The notes beneath the pieces are model-generated. The model saw only the letters and a list, made by a program, of their open reading frames with translations. It did no database searches and was not told the DNA's origin. Made by a program: the position numbers and the translations under genes. Of a stretch of DNA of 64,000 bases, positions 42,280-52,148 are shown in pieces. How positions within the stretch are numbered: the first letter of the stretch is position 1; each line of letters begins with the position of its first letter. Origin of the DNA: Flavobacterium commune (lineage in GTDB: Bacteria; Bacteroidota; Bacteroidia; Flavobacteriales; Flavobacteriaceae); NCBI RefSeq assembly GCF_001857965.1, contig NZ_CP017774.1, positions 2,728,001 through 2,792,000 on the forward strand, in the 5' to 3' direction.

Positions 42280-43122
42280 TTATTCGAATAAGAATGCGTA
42301 AATTTTCTGATATAATTCTTCGCCATGCAGGCTGTGACCAAGACCTTTGGTTTCTATAAAAATAGCATCTTGCCAGCTACTGGCTATTTTTTTTGCTTCT
42401 TCAAATAGTACAATGCTGTCATCGGTATCATGAGCAATGAGTCCTTTGGTTTTTATTTTCGAAGCAAAAACTTTCCCTGAAAAATGTTCTAATTGAAGAT
42501 TAAAATGATGGAGATAATAATTTTCGAGTCCTTTGGATATTTTAGAATTTAAGCTCAACAAATTGATGTAATTATTAAGGATAATTTTAAAATCACTTGG
42601 AGAGCCCAGAATCACCATTTTTTCGATGCTGTTACTTTGATAAGTCGATTGGTAGTAAAGACAGGTTTTCCCGCCCAGAGAATGACCAATAAGATGTTTG
42701 GGTTGGTATTTTTGAACCAGAATATCAATAAAGGCAGCATATTGCGGAATATTGAATTCTTTTCCACTCGATAATCCGTGTCCCGGAGCATCCAGAGCAA
42801 CAATGGTGCTGTTGGATTTTTTTAGGTAGGTCAATAAATTTTCCCAACGCGAAGCATTGCTTTCCCAACCGTGTACCAGCAAAATGACATTCTCGTTGCC
42901 TTTCCAGGTGTAGGTTTGAAAATATTCGCCTTCATGTTGGTAAATTTCCTGATCTGTTTCTTTAAGTACATTAGGAAGTTTTTCTTTGAGTAATTTTCCG
43001 TCTCTTGGTTCACTAAAAAGCGCATAAGCCAGCTGGTTTGCTTTTTTAGGAAATATAAAACTCAAGAGGTTGATGTATAAACCTATAGACTTAGTGAATA
43101 AAAAATAAAGGGCTTTTTTCAT
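42280..43122 (-). CDS. alpha/beta hydrolase
   Basis: 280 residues from the ATG at 43122 (MKKALYFLFTKSIGLYINLL); an upstream ATG at 43206 would add 28 unlikely residues. Core motifs: oxyanion strand VILLVHGWESNASRW, ALDAPGHGLSSG, nucleophile elbow GHSLGGK, likely acid in IAHDTDD and catalytic His in GLGHSLHG near the end. The N-terminal hydrophobic stretch may anchor it to the membrane. Substrate unknown; esterase or lipase-like. Confidence 0.87.
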   Translation of the reverse strand: MKKALYFLFTKSIGLYINLLSFIFPKKANQLAYALFSEPRDGKLLKEKLPNVLKETDQEIYQHEGEYFQTYTWKGNENVILLVHGWESNASRWENLLTYLKKSNSTIVALDAPGHGLSSGKEFNIPQYAAFIDILVQKYQPKHLIGHSLGGKTCLYYQSTYQSNSIEKMVILGSPSDFKIILNNYINLLSLNSKISKGLENYYLHHFNLQLEHFSGKVFASKIKTKGLIAHDTDDSIVLFEEAKKIASSWQDAIFIETKGLGHSLHGEELYQKIYAFLFE

Positions 43123-43301
43123 AATCAAAAAAACGTTAGCTACTTCAATTTTCATTTTACAAAATTTAAAATGATAAGGCAAAATACACTTGATGCTGAC
43201 TGCCATTTTATGTGGTAACTATAACGGCAAATTTACGATTTTACCAGCTATAAACTATTTATATTTTAATAGTTGTAAAAAGCCACTTTTTGGTTATAAA
43301 A

Positions 43302-43328
43302 AAACCGCCTCAGCTTGTGAGACGGTTT
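43302..43328 (-). terminator. terminator of the GH3 gene
   Basis: AAACCGCCTCA and TGAGACGGTTT with one G-U-type mismatch and a 5-base loop; on the minus strand it is followed by a T-run. Confidence 0.85.
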
Positions 43329-43342
43329 GAAGTATAAGAAAA

Positions 43343-45958
43343 CTATTTTTCGAGTTGAAGCGTTTTGCCGTTGATGTTAAAACGACCACTTTGGTTGTCT
43401 TTTGAATCATCGGGTTGTTTTCCTCCTACTGAGATGGTAAACCATCCGGGTTCTACAACGCGTTGTTTTTTGTTATTGATTAAAGAAAGTTGCCTTGGTG
43501 TTATTGTAAAACGAACCGTTTTAGTCTCTCCCTTTTTTAAATGAATGCGTTCAAAACCTTCTAGTTGCACAATAGGGCGTGGAGTAGAAGCTTTTTCGTC
43601 TTTTAGATATAATTCTACTACTTCATCTCCGTCACGGTCGCCAATATTGCTTACATCAACAGATACTTCAAAATCTTTTTCAGCATTAACAATGGCAGGG
43701 ATTTGAAGGTTACTGTATTTAAATTTGGTATAACTTAAACCAAATCCAAACGGATATAATGGCTTTTTATCAAAATAACGATAGGTACGACCTTTCATAT
43801 CATAATTTTCAAAATCTGGAAGTTGATCAACTGATTTGTAGTAAGTAACTGGTAATCGACCCGCTGGATTGTAATCGCCAAAAAGGACATCAGCAATGGC
43901 ATTACCTCCCTGTTGCCCCGGATATCCGGCAGTTAGAATAGCAGGAACGTTATTGTTAGCCCAGTTAACAGAAAGCGCACTTCCGTTTATTAAAACCAGA
44001 ATAACAGGTTTTCCCGTGGCTACCATAGTTTTTATCAATTCTTCCTGATTAGACGGCAGGTTAAGACTGGTGCGGTCTCCACCATCAAAACCATCTGCTT
44101 CTACTTTCATTTCTTCGCCTTCCAGACGTTCATTTAATCCTAATACCAGAACTACAGCATCCGCCTGATTAGCCGTTTGAACAGCTTGCTGTAATACATT
44201 TTCCTGTGGTTCAGCCCATAAAAGTTGGGCTATGGCATCGCCATAGAAGTTTTGGTATTTTACCTCTATTTTGTATCTTTTTCCAGCTTCCAGTTCTACT
44301 TTTTGCGGGCGAAAACGTGGATGGTGGTTGTTTTTTCCACCGGTATTTTTTCCGCCTTCAATTTCCACCGTCATAAATGGTTTTGACCATTCTGAAATAC
44401 TGTAAGTTCCTGTTTTTGGAGCCACAAGATAACCCGTCCATTTCACACTGTAATTCCCCATTTTCAATCGGGAATCCGGAGTGTTGATGTCCCATTGAAA
44501 ATTGATATTGTCGTCAATTCGGCTAAAAAGCGGTTTCCCTTCCCATTTGGTATTATCAAAGTATTCTGCTGTTAAGCCTTGTGTACCATTTTCATTTTGA
44601 AAATAAACAGATGGAATAATTTTCATTTCAGGAACACCTTTGGCCAAATCGGTACCTTTGGCATACAACACTTTTGTGTTTGGCTCTAATTTGTTTTGGA
44701 TTCCTTTTAATACTGTGACAGGATTGCTTGGAATTCCGCTGTAATTTCCCCATAAGGATTGTATATCATTGGCATTAGGTCCAATTACAGCAATTGTTTT
44801 AATGTTTTTGGAAAGCGGAAGTGTATGATTCTGATTTTTCAAAAGAACAATACTTTTTTGCGAAGCTACCCTGGCCAAATAGTCATGAGACGAATTATTG
44901 TTTACCGAAAATGGAATTTGGGCATAAGGTACAATTTCTTCCGGGTCAAACATGCCCAGTTTAAAACGAGCTGTAAACAAACGTTTTAAAGTGATGTCAA
45001 TGTCGGCTTCGGTCAGCAATTTGCGTTCCAATGCTTCTTTCAATGATTTGTAACTGCTGCCACATTCCAAATCCAGTCCTGTTTTTACAGCTAAAGCAGA
45101 AGCCGTTGCCGCATCAGGTGTAATTTTGTGCCATTTCCAAATATCAGTTACAGCACCACAATCGGATACGATATAGCCATTAAACCCCCATTTGTTTCTA
45201 AGAATATCAAATAAAAAGGGACTGGCACTGGCCGATTCACCTCTAAAACGGTTATAAGCCCCCATTACCGAGTAAACCTGTCCCTCTTTGACTAAAGTTC
45301 GAAAGGCAGGAAGATAGGTTTCGTATAGATCAATATCGCTGGTTTCGGCATTAAATTGATGACGGGATGGTTCCGGACCTGAATGCACAGCATAATGTTT
45401 TGCGGTGGCAATCACTTTCAGGTATTTTTTATCGGTTCCCTGAAGACCATTAACATAATTAAGTCCTAATTGCGAGGTCAGAAAAGGATCTTCCCCATAA
45501 GTTTCATGACCACGACCCCAACGAGGATCACGGAAAATGTTGACATTAGGAGACCAGAAGGTCAATCCCTGGTACATACCGTGTTGTCCTCGTCTTAAAA
45601 ATTCGTGGTGTTTGGCACGGGCTTCGTCAGAAATGGCAGAGGCCACATCAAATATTAATTTTCTGTCCCAGGAAGAGGCGATGGAAATGGATTGCGGAAA
45701 GACTGTGGCATATCCGGCACGGGCAACACCGTGTAAGGATTCGTTCCACCAGTTGTATTCCGGTACACCAAGACGTTCTATAGCCGGTGAGGAATCCATT
45801 AATTGGCTTATTTTTTCGTCAACAGTCATTCTGGATACCAAATCATTTACGCGTTCTTCAACAGGCAATGCAGTATTGGTAAACTTGAAATCATGCTGTG
45901 CAAAAGTGGTTATTGTTGTCAGACTAATAATAAACACTAAAGAGTTTATTGTTTTCAT
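43343..45958 (-). CDS. GH3 beta-glucosidase/beta-xylosidase with PA14 domain
   Basis: 871 residues, signal peptide MKTINSLVFIISLTTITTFAQ. The GH3 N-terminal TIM domain includes YNWWNESLHGVARAG (a feature shared with plant-type beta-xylosidases), KHYAVHSGPEPSRH and the nucleophile Asp266 in VSDCGAV. A PA14 insert (about 455-600, GLTAEYFDNTKWEG, then WTGYLVAPKTGTYS) sits in the GH3 C-terminal domain (LGLNERLEGEE), and a fibronectin-like end closes it. It would release terminal xylose, arabinose or glucose from oligosaccharides in the periplasm. Divergent from the hybrid regulator gene, so part of the PUL. Confidence 0.93.
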   Translation of the reverse strand: MKTINSLVFIISLTTITTFAQHDFKFTNTALPVEERVNDLVSRMTVDEKISQLMDSSPAIERLGVPEYNWWNESLHGVARAGYATVFPQSISIASSWDRKLIFDVASAISDEARAKHHEFLRRGQHGMYQGLTFWSPNVNIFRDPRWGRGHETYGEDPFLTSQLGLNYVNGLQGTDKKYLKVIATAKHYAVHSGPEPSRHQFNAETSDIDLYETYLPAFRTLVKEGQVYSVMGAYNRFRGESASASPFLFDILRNKWGFNGYIVSDCGAVTDIWKWHKITPDAATASALAVKTGLDLECGSSYKSLKEALERKLLTEADIDITLKRLFTARFKLGMFDPEEIVPYAQIPFSVNNNSSHDYLARVASQKSIVLLKNQNHTLPLSKNIKTIAVIGPNANDIQSLWGNYSGIPSNPVTVLKGIQNKLEPNTKVLYAKGTDLAKGVPEMKIIPSVYFQNENGTQGLTAEYFDNTKWEGKPLFSRIDDNINFQWDINTPDSRLKMGNYSVKWTGYLVAPKTGTYSISEWSKPFMTVEIEGGKNTGGKNNHHPRFRPQKVELEAGKRYKIEVKYQNFYGDAIAQLLWAEPQENVLQQAVQTANQADAVVLVLGLNERLEGEEMKVEADGFDGGDRTSLNLPSNQEELIKTMVATGKPVILVLINGSALSVNWANNNVPAILTAGYPGQQGGNAIADVLFGDYNPAGRLPVTYYKSVDQLPDFENYDMKGRTYRYFDKKPLYPFGFGLSYTKFKYSNLQIPAIVNAEKDFEVSVDVSNIGDRDGDEVVELYLKDEKASTPRPIVQLEGFERIHLKKGETKTVRFTITPRQLSLINNKKQRVVEPGWFTISVGGKQPDDSKDNQSGRFNINGKTLQLEK

Positions 45959-46043
45959 ATTATTGATTAATATTTTAGGTTGATTTATTTTAATAGTTGT
46001 TTCTAATTTATAAAAGATTTTACGTGATCAGCTACAATTAAAA

Positions 46044-46051
46044 CAAAATTA
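46044..46051 (-). promoter_or_regulatory. -7 box (TAATTTTG) of the GH3 gene
   Basis: Exact TAnnTTTG on the minus strand; no clear -33 element. Confidence 0.45.
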
Positions 46052-46221
46052 GATTTTTAAGCCTTTTTAGCTTAGGGCATATTGCTATTTGGGGGATGTC
46101 GTACAGCTTGAAGTTGTAATTTTTTAATTTTCAGGATAGTGAAAGGGTGGACAAATTGCTATTTAAGTAGGGGTATTTAGCCAGGAAGAGCCGTTGTTTT
46201 AGGTTCAGACTGTAATTTTGA

Positions 46222-46229
46222 TACTTTTG
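46222..46229 (+). promoter_or_regulatory. -7 box (TACTTTTG) of the hybrid regulator gene
   Basis: Exact TAnnTTTG match 33 bases before the TTG start at 46262; supports that start. Confidence 0.6.
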
Positions 46230-46261
46230 TAATGATTAAGATTTAAAAAAAAAAAAATATT

Positions 46262-49200
46262 TTGAAGCAAAATATAATTATTGCCTTTTTTTGTCTGCTA
46301 TCTGCATTCTCTCTGGCACAGCCATTTGGAGTTTTAAAGCGGTTTTCAGCTGATGCTAATTTAAGTCAGTCCCGTATTCTGGATATTCAACAAGATGAAA
46401 AAGGATTCATTTGGTTAGGTACTTATATCGGATTAATAAGATATGATGGCAATACTTTTCAAAATTTTGAAGTACTGCAAAGAGGAAGGCTAAATTTGTT
46501 GTCTAATCGGGTTTCGAGTTTTAAATTTGATAAAAACGGACGAATCTGGATTAAGTCAGAACAGGACGAAATCTATTATTTTGACACTAAGAATCTAAAT
46601 TATCACTCGCCTTTAGAGTCTTATTCTAAAAAATATTCCAATAATTCATTTCGAGAATTCAGACTGATGTCTTCGGGTAGGGTGTGGTTGTTTTCGCAAG
46701 ATAAAAATACAGCAGTTGTTTTTGAAACGGATAACAGTTTAAGTGAAATTTCTTTTGAAAAGGCTAAACTTCAGGGAGGAAAAATCCAGGAAGTATTTGA
46801 AGATACTATGGGTACAACCTGGTTTTTGACCAGCAAAGGGATTTGCAGGTTAAAGAAATCGGCTGAAGTGCCTGAATATTTCTTTTTCAATATGTCCAGA
46901 CCTTCGGGCAGGTCGTATTCCTATAATTCGGTTATGGAAACTAAAGACGAGTTATGGTTTGCAGGAACTGCCGGTAAATTAACCCGTTATTCTAAACAGT
47001 CCAATGCTTTTTTTGATGTTCAATTAGGAATAAATGCTGATATTGACCGAATAAAATATGTGAGAGGCGGCAAAGTACTTATTGTAACTAAGACTCAGGG
47101 CATTGGTTATTATGATATGAAAACAGCCAAATTGGATGTGTATAACAGTAAAACCACAGCAGGATTTCCGGATGCGAATAGTAAGTATTTGGGCTTGACC
47201 CATTCCAGATATTTTTGGTTTGAAACCAATGCTTTAGGAATATATCGATTTGATTTGCTTAGCAGAAAGTTGAAGCATTTGCAGGTCGATTCAACTGATC
47301 CTACGGCGGAGGGAATTTCCAGAAAAACCATTTTAATTACTGCTCCTGATGGAACTATTTGGACACAACCCCGAGGAGGTGCATTGGCTTATTGGGATAA
47401 AAAACAGGATAAGCTGGTGTCTATATCGTATGCTATGAAAGAATCAGCAGAAGTTGTTTCTGATGTGATGCACGCCGCTACATTTGACCGCCTCGGAAAT
47501 TTATGGTTTTGTTCATATAGACAAGGGCTGGATTTGATGACTTTTGACAACAAGCATTTTTCAGCTTTAAAATTAGATGTGTCTTCAGGCAGAAAAAAAA
47601 ATAATGTCAGAGGTTTAATGGCCGATAGAAAAGGCAATCTTTGGCTAGCCAGTCGTACCGATAAAATTACATTGTTTGATTCCAAAAAAAGGAAGATAGG
47701 CGTGTTAGGATCCGATGGAACTTTGTCTGCCGGCAGTCCGGGCTGGGGTGCCGATATTTACCACATGTTAGAGGATAATAAAAGTCGAATTTGGGTAGCT
47801 ACCAGAGGTAATGGATTGTATTGTTTGTTGCCAACGGCAAAGCCTTTCCATTATAAAGTAATTCATTATAAGTACAATGAGGCTAATCGATACAGTATTA
47901 GTTCTAATGATATTTACAGGGTTTTTCAGGCTGCTTCAGGGCAAATTTATCTGGCTACCTGGGGCGGAGGAGTCAATTTAATCAGGGAATCCAATTCTAA
48001 AATTCAGTTCATTAATTATCGAAATGAATTGAAAAATTACCCAATAAAATCGGCTGATAGGGTGCGGTCTATTGTTGAAAGTAAGGATCATCAACTGTTT
48101 TTTATTTCGTCCTATAAACTGTTTTCTTTTTCCGGAAAAAAACAATCCCCAAACGCATTAAAATTTAAGGAATACCCGCAGGTTTCAGGCAATGATATTT
48201 TGGACATACTGGTAACTTCAGAAAATAAATTAGCATTGGCAACGAATGGAAAAGGGATGCTATTAGTTGATTTGAATCAAAAAAAGGAGCTAAAAGTACA
48301 ATCTTTTGGAGAAGAAACTATTGGTTTCCCTATTGATGGGGTTGTGTCTATACAGGAGGATAAATTAGGTAAAATATGGCTTATGGGAAGCAATCAAATT
48401 GTGCGATTTGATTCTAAGAACGCTACCTCTGAAACTTTTCCTGAATTGAAATCGCTTATAGGAAACGAAATATTCTCTGAAGCTACTAAATGTCGTCTTC
48501 CTGATGGCGAAATTGTTTTAGGTTATTCCAGTGGGGCAGTGGTTTTTAAGCCTGAAAACATTAAACCTTTTCGATTCAGACCTTATTTGGCTATTACCAG
48601 TTTCACCGTTAATAATAAGGAGTTGCACGAAATAAATCCTGAAACTCCCAGCAATCCTGATTTGTTGCAGGAAGTCAGGCTGGAACACGACCAGAATTTT
48701 TTCAGGGTACAGTTTTCGGCATTGGATTATGTGAAAAACGAAAATATTGTTTACCGTTATAAATTAGAAGGAGTTGACAATCAGTGGAATTATATAAAAG
48801 GGGGGCAGTCTATCAATTATACGAATTTAAGCAGAGGAAAATACACGCTTTTGATAGCCTCTACTAACGATCATAATTTGTGGGTGAACAATGAACGAAA
48901 AATTAAAATCACGATTCTTCCTTCGATTTGGTGGACTAATTTGGCAATAATCTGCTATATTTTACTGGCTATAGCTCTTTTTAGTTTCATCAGGCGTACA
49001 TTTTCTACCATCCTGAAATTGCGAAATGATGTTCAAATTGAGAAACAGGTATCTGATTTGAAGATGAAGTTTTTTACTGATATTTCACATGAAATCAGAA
49101 CGCCGCTGACCATGATTACTGCTCCGGTTGAAAAAATGCTATCGGATAACAATATACCGGAATCAATAAAAATTCAACTTCAGGGAATTGAAAGAAACAG

Positions 49201-50602
49201 TAATCGTTTGCTGAATTTAGTCAATCAAATTTTAGATTTAAGGAAAATTCAAAATAGAAAATTAGAAGTTAAAGCGATTAATTTAGGTCAATTTGCCGCT
49301 AAAGTATGTGAAAACTTCAGAGAAATAAGCTTGCAGAGTAAGATCCGTTTAGATCTAAAAGTGAATGCTACAACTCCCATTGTTTGGGCCGATGCCGATA
49401 GTCTGGACAAAATTTTGGTCAATCTAATTTCAAATGCTTTTAAATACTGTCATAAAGGAGATACAATAGAAGTAATTATTGAGGAATCTGAAAAACAAGT
49501 TTTATTAAAGGTTAGTGATAATGGACCGGGAATCAATCCTGTGATTCAAAAACGATTGTTCATACGTTTTTCTAACTACAATGAAAATCCAAATAATCCT
49601 AGTACGGGAATCGGGCTTTCGATAGTGAAGGACTTAGCCGATAAACACGGGGCAACTATAATGGTGGATAGTGTAGCCGGTAAAGGCAGTAGTTTCCAGC
49701 TTTGCTTTTTAAAAGGTTTTCATCATTTTGATGAAGATGTGGATATTTTATTTGAGGAAGCCGATGAAGATCTAACAACCACTACAGGATTAGAAAATGA
49801 AGTTGTTATACCCAAAACGGAAGAGAATAGCAAAGGAAAACCCCTAGGCTTACTCGTTGAAGATGATCCTGAATTAAGGGATTTTATAGTTTCAGTTTTA
49901 GAAGAAGATTATACCATTCATGTTGCAGAGAACGGTATCGAAGGTCATTTAAAAACAGCCAGATTGTGTCCTGATTTTATCATTAGTGATATTATGATGC
50001 CGCAAATGGATGGGATAGAAATGCTTAAGTTAATTCGGAAAAATATTGCCACAAGTCACATTCCGGTAATTTTACTTAGTGCTAAAACTGCAATAGAAAA
50101 CAAATTAGAAGGAATGGAATATGGTGCCGATGAATATATGGTTAAGCCTTTTAATGTGAGTTATTTAAGAGCCCGAGTAAAAAATGTTTTAGAACAGCGT
50201 AAAAGATTACAACTCTTATATTCCAGCGGAAATATAGCTGAGATTTCAGTCGAAGAGCCTTTACAAATTTCAAATCAGGATCATAAGTTTATGTTTCAGG
50301 TAATTAAATTAGTTAAGGATAATGTGTCTAAAACTGATTTTTCGGTGGAAGAATTAGGAAAACTAATGTACATGTCTCGAGCTAGTTTTTTTAATAAATT
50401 AAAAGATTTGACAGGAGTATCGCCAGTAGTTTTCATTCGTGATATCCGATTGAATGAGGCTGCCGAGATGCTTAAAAATGAAGATATGCTTATCAAGGAA
50501 ATTTGCTTTGAGGTTGGTTTTAGCGACCTGAAATATTTTGGAAAATGTTTCAAAGCAAAATTTAATTATACCCCAGCCGAATACCGTCGTTTGTATCGTT
50601 AA
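46262..50602 (+). CDS. hybrid two-component system regulator (HTCS) of the pectin PUL
   Basis: 1446 residues. It starts at TTG 46262, since no ATG lies between the -7 box and the signal peptide MKQNIIIAFFCLLSAFSLAQ. The periplasmic two-propeller sensor (about 25-770) has repeats such as DEKGFIWLGTYIGLIRYDG, GNLWLASRTDK and SRIWVATRGNGLY, then a Y_Y_Y domain (about 790-880) and a membrane helix (about 892-912). The cytoplasmic part has HisKA (His943, ISHEIRTPLTM), HATPase, a receiver (Asp1243 in SDIMMPQMDG) and an AraC-type HTH (about 1340-1446). Such proteins sense PUL-derived oligosaccharides and activate the adjacent susCD operon. Followed by a strong terminator. Confidence 0.95.
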   Translation: MKQNIIIAFFCLLSAFSLAQPFGVLKRFSADANLSQSRILDIQQDEKGFIWLGTYIGLIRYDGNTFQNFEVLQRGRLNLLSNRVSSFKFDKNGRIWIKSEQDEIYYFDTKNLNYHSPLESYSKKYSNNSFREFRLMSSGRVWLFSQDKNTAVVFETDNSLSEISFEKAKLQGGKIQEVFEDTMGTTWFLTSKGICRLKKSAEVPEYFFFNMSRPSGRSYSYNSVMETKDELWFAGTAGKLTRYSKQSNAFFDVQLGINADIDRIKYVRGGKVLIVTKTQGIGYYDMKTAKLDVYNSKTTAGFPDANSKYLGLTHSRYFWFETNALGIYRFDLLSRKLKHLQVDSTDPTAEGISRKTILITAPDGTIWTQPRGGALAYWDKKQDKLVSISYAMKESAEVVSDVMHAATFDRLGNLWFCSYRQGLDLMTFDNKHFSALKLDVSSGRKKNNVRGLMADRKGNLWLASRTDKITLFDSKKRKIGVLGSDGTLSAGSPGWGADIYHMLEDNKSRIWVATRGNGLYCLLPTAKPFHYKVIHYKYNEANRYSISSNDIYRVFQAASGQIYLATWGGGVNLIRESNSKIQFINYRNELKNYPIKSADRVRSIVESKDHQLFFISSYKLFSFSGKKQSPNALKFKEYPQVSGNDILDILVTSENKLALATNGKGMLLVDLNQKKELKVQSFGEETIGFPIDGVVSIQEDKLGKIWLMGSNQIVRFDSKNATSETFPELKSLIGNEIFSEATKCRLPDGEIVLGYSSGAVVFKPENIKPFRFRPYLAITSFTVNNKELHEINPETPSNPDLLQEVRLEHDQNFFRVQFSALDYVKNENIVYRYKLEGVDNQWNYIKGGQSINYTNLSRGKYTLLIASTNDHNLWVNNERKIKITILPSIWWTNLAIICYILLAIALFSFIRRTFSTILKLRNDVQIEKQVSDLKMKFFTDISHEIRTPLTMITAPVEKMLSDNNIPESIKIQLQGIERNSNRLLNLVNQILDLRKIQNRKLEVKAINLGQFAAKVCENFREISLQSKIRLDLKVNATTPIVWADADSLDKILVNLISNAFKYCHKGDTIEVIIEESEKQVLLKVSDNGPGINPVIQKRLFIRFSNYNENPNNPSTGIGLSIVKDLADKHGATIMVDSVAGKGSSFQLCFLKGFHHFDEDVDILFEEADEDLTTTTGLENEVVIPKTEENSKGKPLGLLVEDDPELRDFIVSVLEEDYTIHVAENGIEGHLKTARLCPDFIISDIMMPQMDGIEMLKLIRKNIATSHIPVILLSAKTAIENKLEGMEYGADEYMVKPFNVSYLRARVKNVLEQRKRLQLLYSSGNIAEISVEEPLQISNQDHKFMFQVIKLVKDNVSKTDFSVEELGKLMYMSRASFFNKLKDLTGVSPVVFIRDIRLNEAAEMLKNEDMLIKEICFEVGFSDLKYFGKCFKAKFNYTPAEYRRLYR

Positions 50603-50629
50603 ATAGTTATTCGAAAATAGATAGCCTTT

Positions 50630-50680
50630 AGGTCAATATACATGAAGAAATAATCTTTCATCTTGTATATTGACCTTTTT
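50630..50680 (+). terminator. terminator of the HTCS gene
   Basis: AGGTCAATATACA and TGTATATTGACCT are perfect 13-bp arms with an inner GAA/TTC extension, followed by TTTTTATTTT. Confidence 0.92.
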
Positions 50681-50821
50681 ATTTTCAGTTCATTTTTCAA
50701 TATTCAAATGATGTTTTTTAGGGGGATTTAAAAAACTACATTAGTAAGTTTCTGATATGATTGGGATATTATATTGTTTTTTAGGAATGAGTGTTGGTTT
50801 GTGTGTGTAAATGTTTGGTTT

Positions 50822-51058
50822 TTAGTGTTTATTGTGATTTTGTGCAGCTAAAAAATCAATGTCTTTTTCTCTCAATTTAGACAAATACCCCCTGTTGTTT
50901 ATCAATTTTTCTACCTCTTTCAGCCGCTTGAAAGACTTAGTTGCTTTATTAGCAATTTCACCCTTTTCGAAAAGCAATTTATCCACCGCATTGCAATATG
51001 CTATTTCTAGTTTTACATCCGAACCAAAGTAATCTCTCAGGATTATAAAACTATTTAA
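50822..51058 (-). pseudogene. start-less reading frame, probable gene remnant
   Basis: An open frame of 78 codons on the minus strand ends at TAA (50822-50824) and is preceded by TAG (51059-51061) without any ATG in between. Its translation looks protein-like: RDYFGSDVKLEIAYCNAVDK, then FEKGEIANKATKSFKRLKEV and a C-terminus LREKDIDFLAAQNHNKH. I do not recognise the family. It could be the C-terminal remnant of a gene cut off when the PUL arrived; a GTG start inside is possible but would leave only about 55 residues. Confidence 0.35.
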
Positions 51059-51272
51059 CTAACTAAAAAATTAAGCTTATGAAACAAATGAGCACTTTCA
51101 TCCTGCCTGGGATGTTTATAGTGTATTGCTATCACAATGATAAATTGAGGCAATTGATTCCATTATTAAGAAAGCAAAACTTCAGTTTAAAATTAGCCTC
51201 AACAACAGTGCCTAAAGTTTATGTAGCCGCTGTTATCTTCTTTAACCAATTTCAATTTTAAAATTACAGTGC

Positions 51273-52106
51273 ATGAAAAATAGCATCAATAGTATCCTTT
51301 TTGGTGTAATGTTACTTTTGTTAGTAACCGCTTGCAGCAAGGATGTATTACAATATGACACATCGGTTGTTAAGAATTTTGAGATTCAGTTAAATGGCGA
51401 ACCTTGGAGTCTGAATACCGGGATTTCAACCAAACCGATTTTTATTTATGAAAACGACGGTGAATTTTTTGCCAACTATAGTTCGCATTTTTCTTTTGCG
51501 TTAGAAAATGGAAAATACAAATTTGTAGCTACCGATATTCCTGAGCAAATGATTAAATCTCCTGTAAATCTAAATGATTTAATTATTCCGCAACCCGTTC
51601 TTGCTGATCAAAAGGTCAATCTTTCTGCCGCTATACCTTATGACTCTCCTTTTGAAGAACCACTTACAATGAACATTCTTACCAGAACGGGAATATTGCG
51701 TCTAAAGGCTAAAGACATTACTCCCGATCCAAGTTATACAAATATTAAAGTAACTGTTGAGGTCAAACGCAGCGGTTACAAAGTAGTTGATGAAACATTT
51801 ATTCAGGAAGACATGGAAGTTTCCAGAACGAAGAAAACAACTTCCGGAGGAGTGAATTACACCGATGATTTTATTGTATTTCAAACCGATGAAGAGGCAA
51901 ATGAAGTGAGTATCCGTATTGATTTTATGACCGATGATTTGGCGGTTGTAAAAACAAAAGAGATTTCGGGTTCTTTTCCAATTTTAGCTGATGGAGTAAC
52001 ACAAATCAGTTTTAATTTGAACGATGCCGATACCCCAATTATTGAGAATTATGAACTGCTTATTAATGGTGAGGCTCCAACGGCAAAAAATCAACTAACC
52101 AAATAG
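51273..52106 (+). CDS. PUL-associated lipoprotein of unknown family
   Basis: 277 residues with lipoprotein signal ending LLLVTAC (Cys21), followed by KD, an acidic/lysine pattern compatible with surface export. The mature part is beta-rich with two probable Ig-like units (FEIQLNGEPWSLNTG region; LRLKAKDITPDPSYTNIKVT region), somewhat like fimbrial or glycan-binding lipoproteins. It is the first gene of the susCD operon, 42 bases before susC. Its position suggests a surface glycan-binding or assembly role. Confidence 0.65.
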   Translation: MKNSINSILFGVMLLLLVTACSKDVLQYDTSVVKNFEIQLNGEPWSLNTGISTKPIFIYENDGEFFANYSSHFSFALENGKYKFVATDIPEQMIKSPVNLNDLIIPQPVLADQKVNLSAAIPYDSPFEEPLTMNILTRTGILRLKAKDITPDPSYTNIKVTVEVKRSGYKVVDETFIQEDMEVSRTKKTTSGGVNYTDDFIVFQTDEEANEVSIRIDFMTDDLAVVKTKEISGSFPILADGVTQISFNLNDADTPIIENYELLINGEAPTAKNQLTK

Positions 52107-52148
52107 TGCTTAGACTTTAAAAACAATTTTAAATAAAATATTCTAGTT

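Larger units (their letters stand above)
45959..46261. other. divergent promoter region of the PUL
   Basis: 303 bases between the GH3 and HTCS starts. It holds a minus-strand TAATTTTG (46044-46051) about 85 bases from the GH3 ATG and a plus-strand TACTTTTG (46222-46229) 33 bases before the regulator start. A likely binding site for the regulator's AraC domain is expected here, but I see no convincing direct repeats. Confidence 0.55.
50603..51272. other. 670-bp gap between HTCS and the susCD operon
   Basis: It holds the HTCS terminator (50630-50680), a T-rich stretch without recognisable promoter consensus (50690-50820) and a start-less minus-strand reading frame (50822-51058). It also contains a short plus-strand frame of 60 codons (51079-51261) preceded by AACTAACTAAAAAATTAAGC. 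The latter has the look of a leader sequence but no recognisable product, so I do not call it a gene. Confidence 0.5.

Noticed and set aside
51079..51261. 60-codon plus-strand frame as a small protein gene
   Set aside because: No family, no clear promoter, and composition close to random AT-rich sequence; kept only as part of the gap description.
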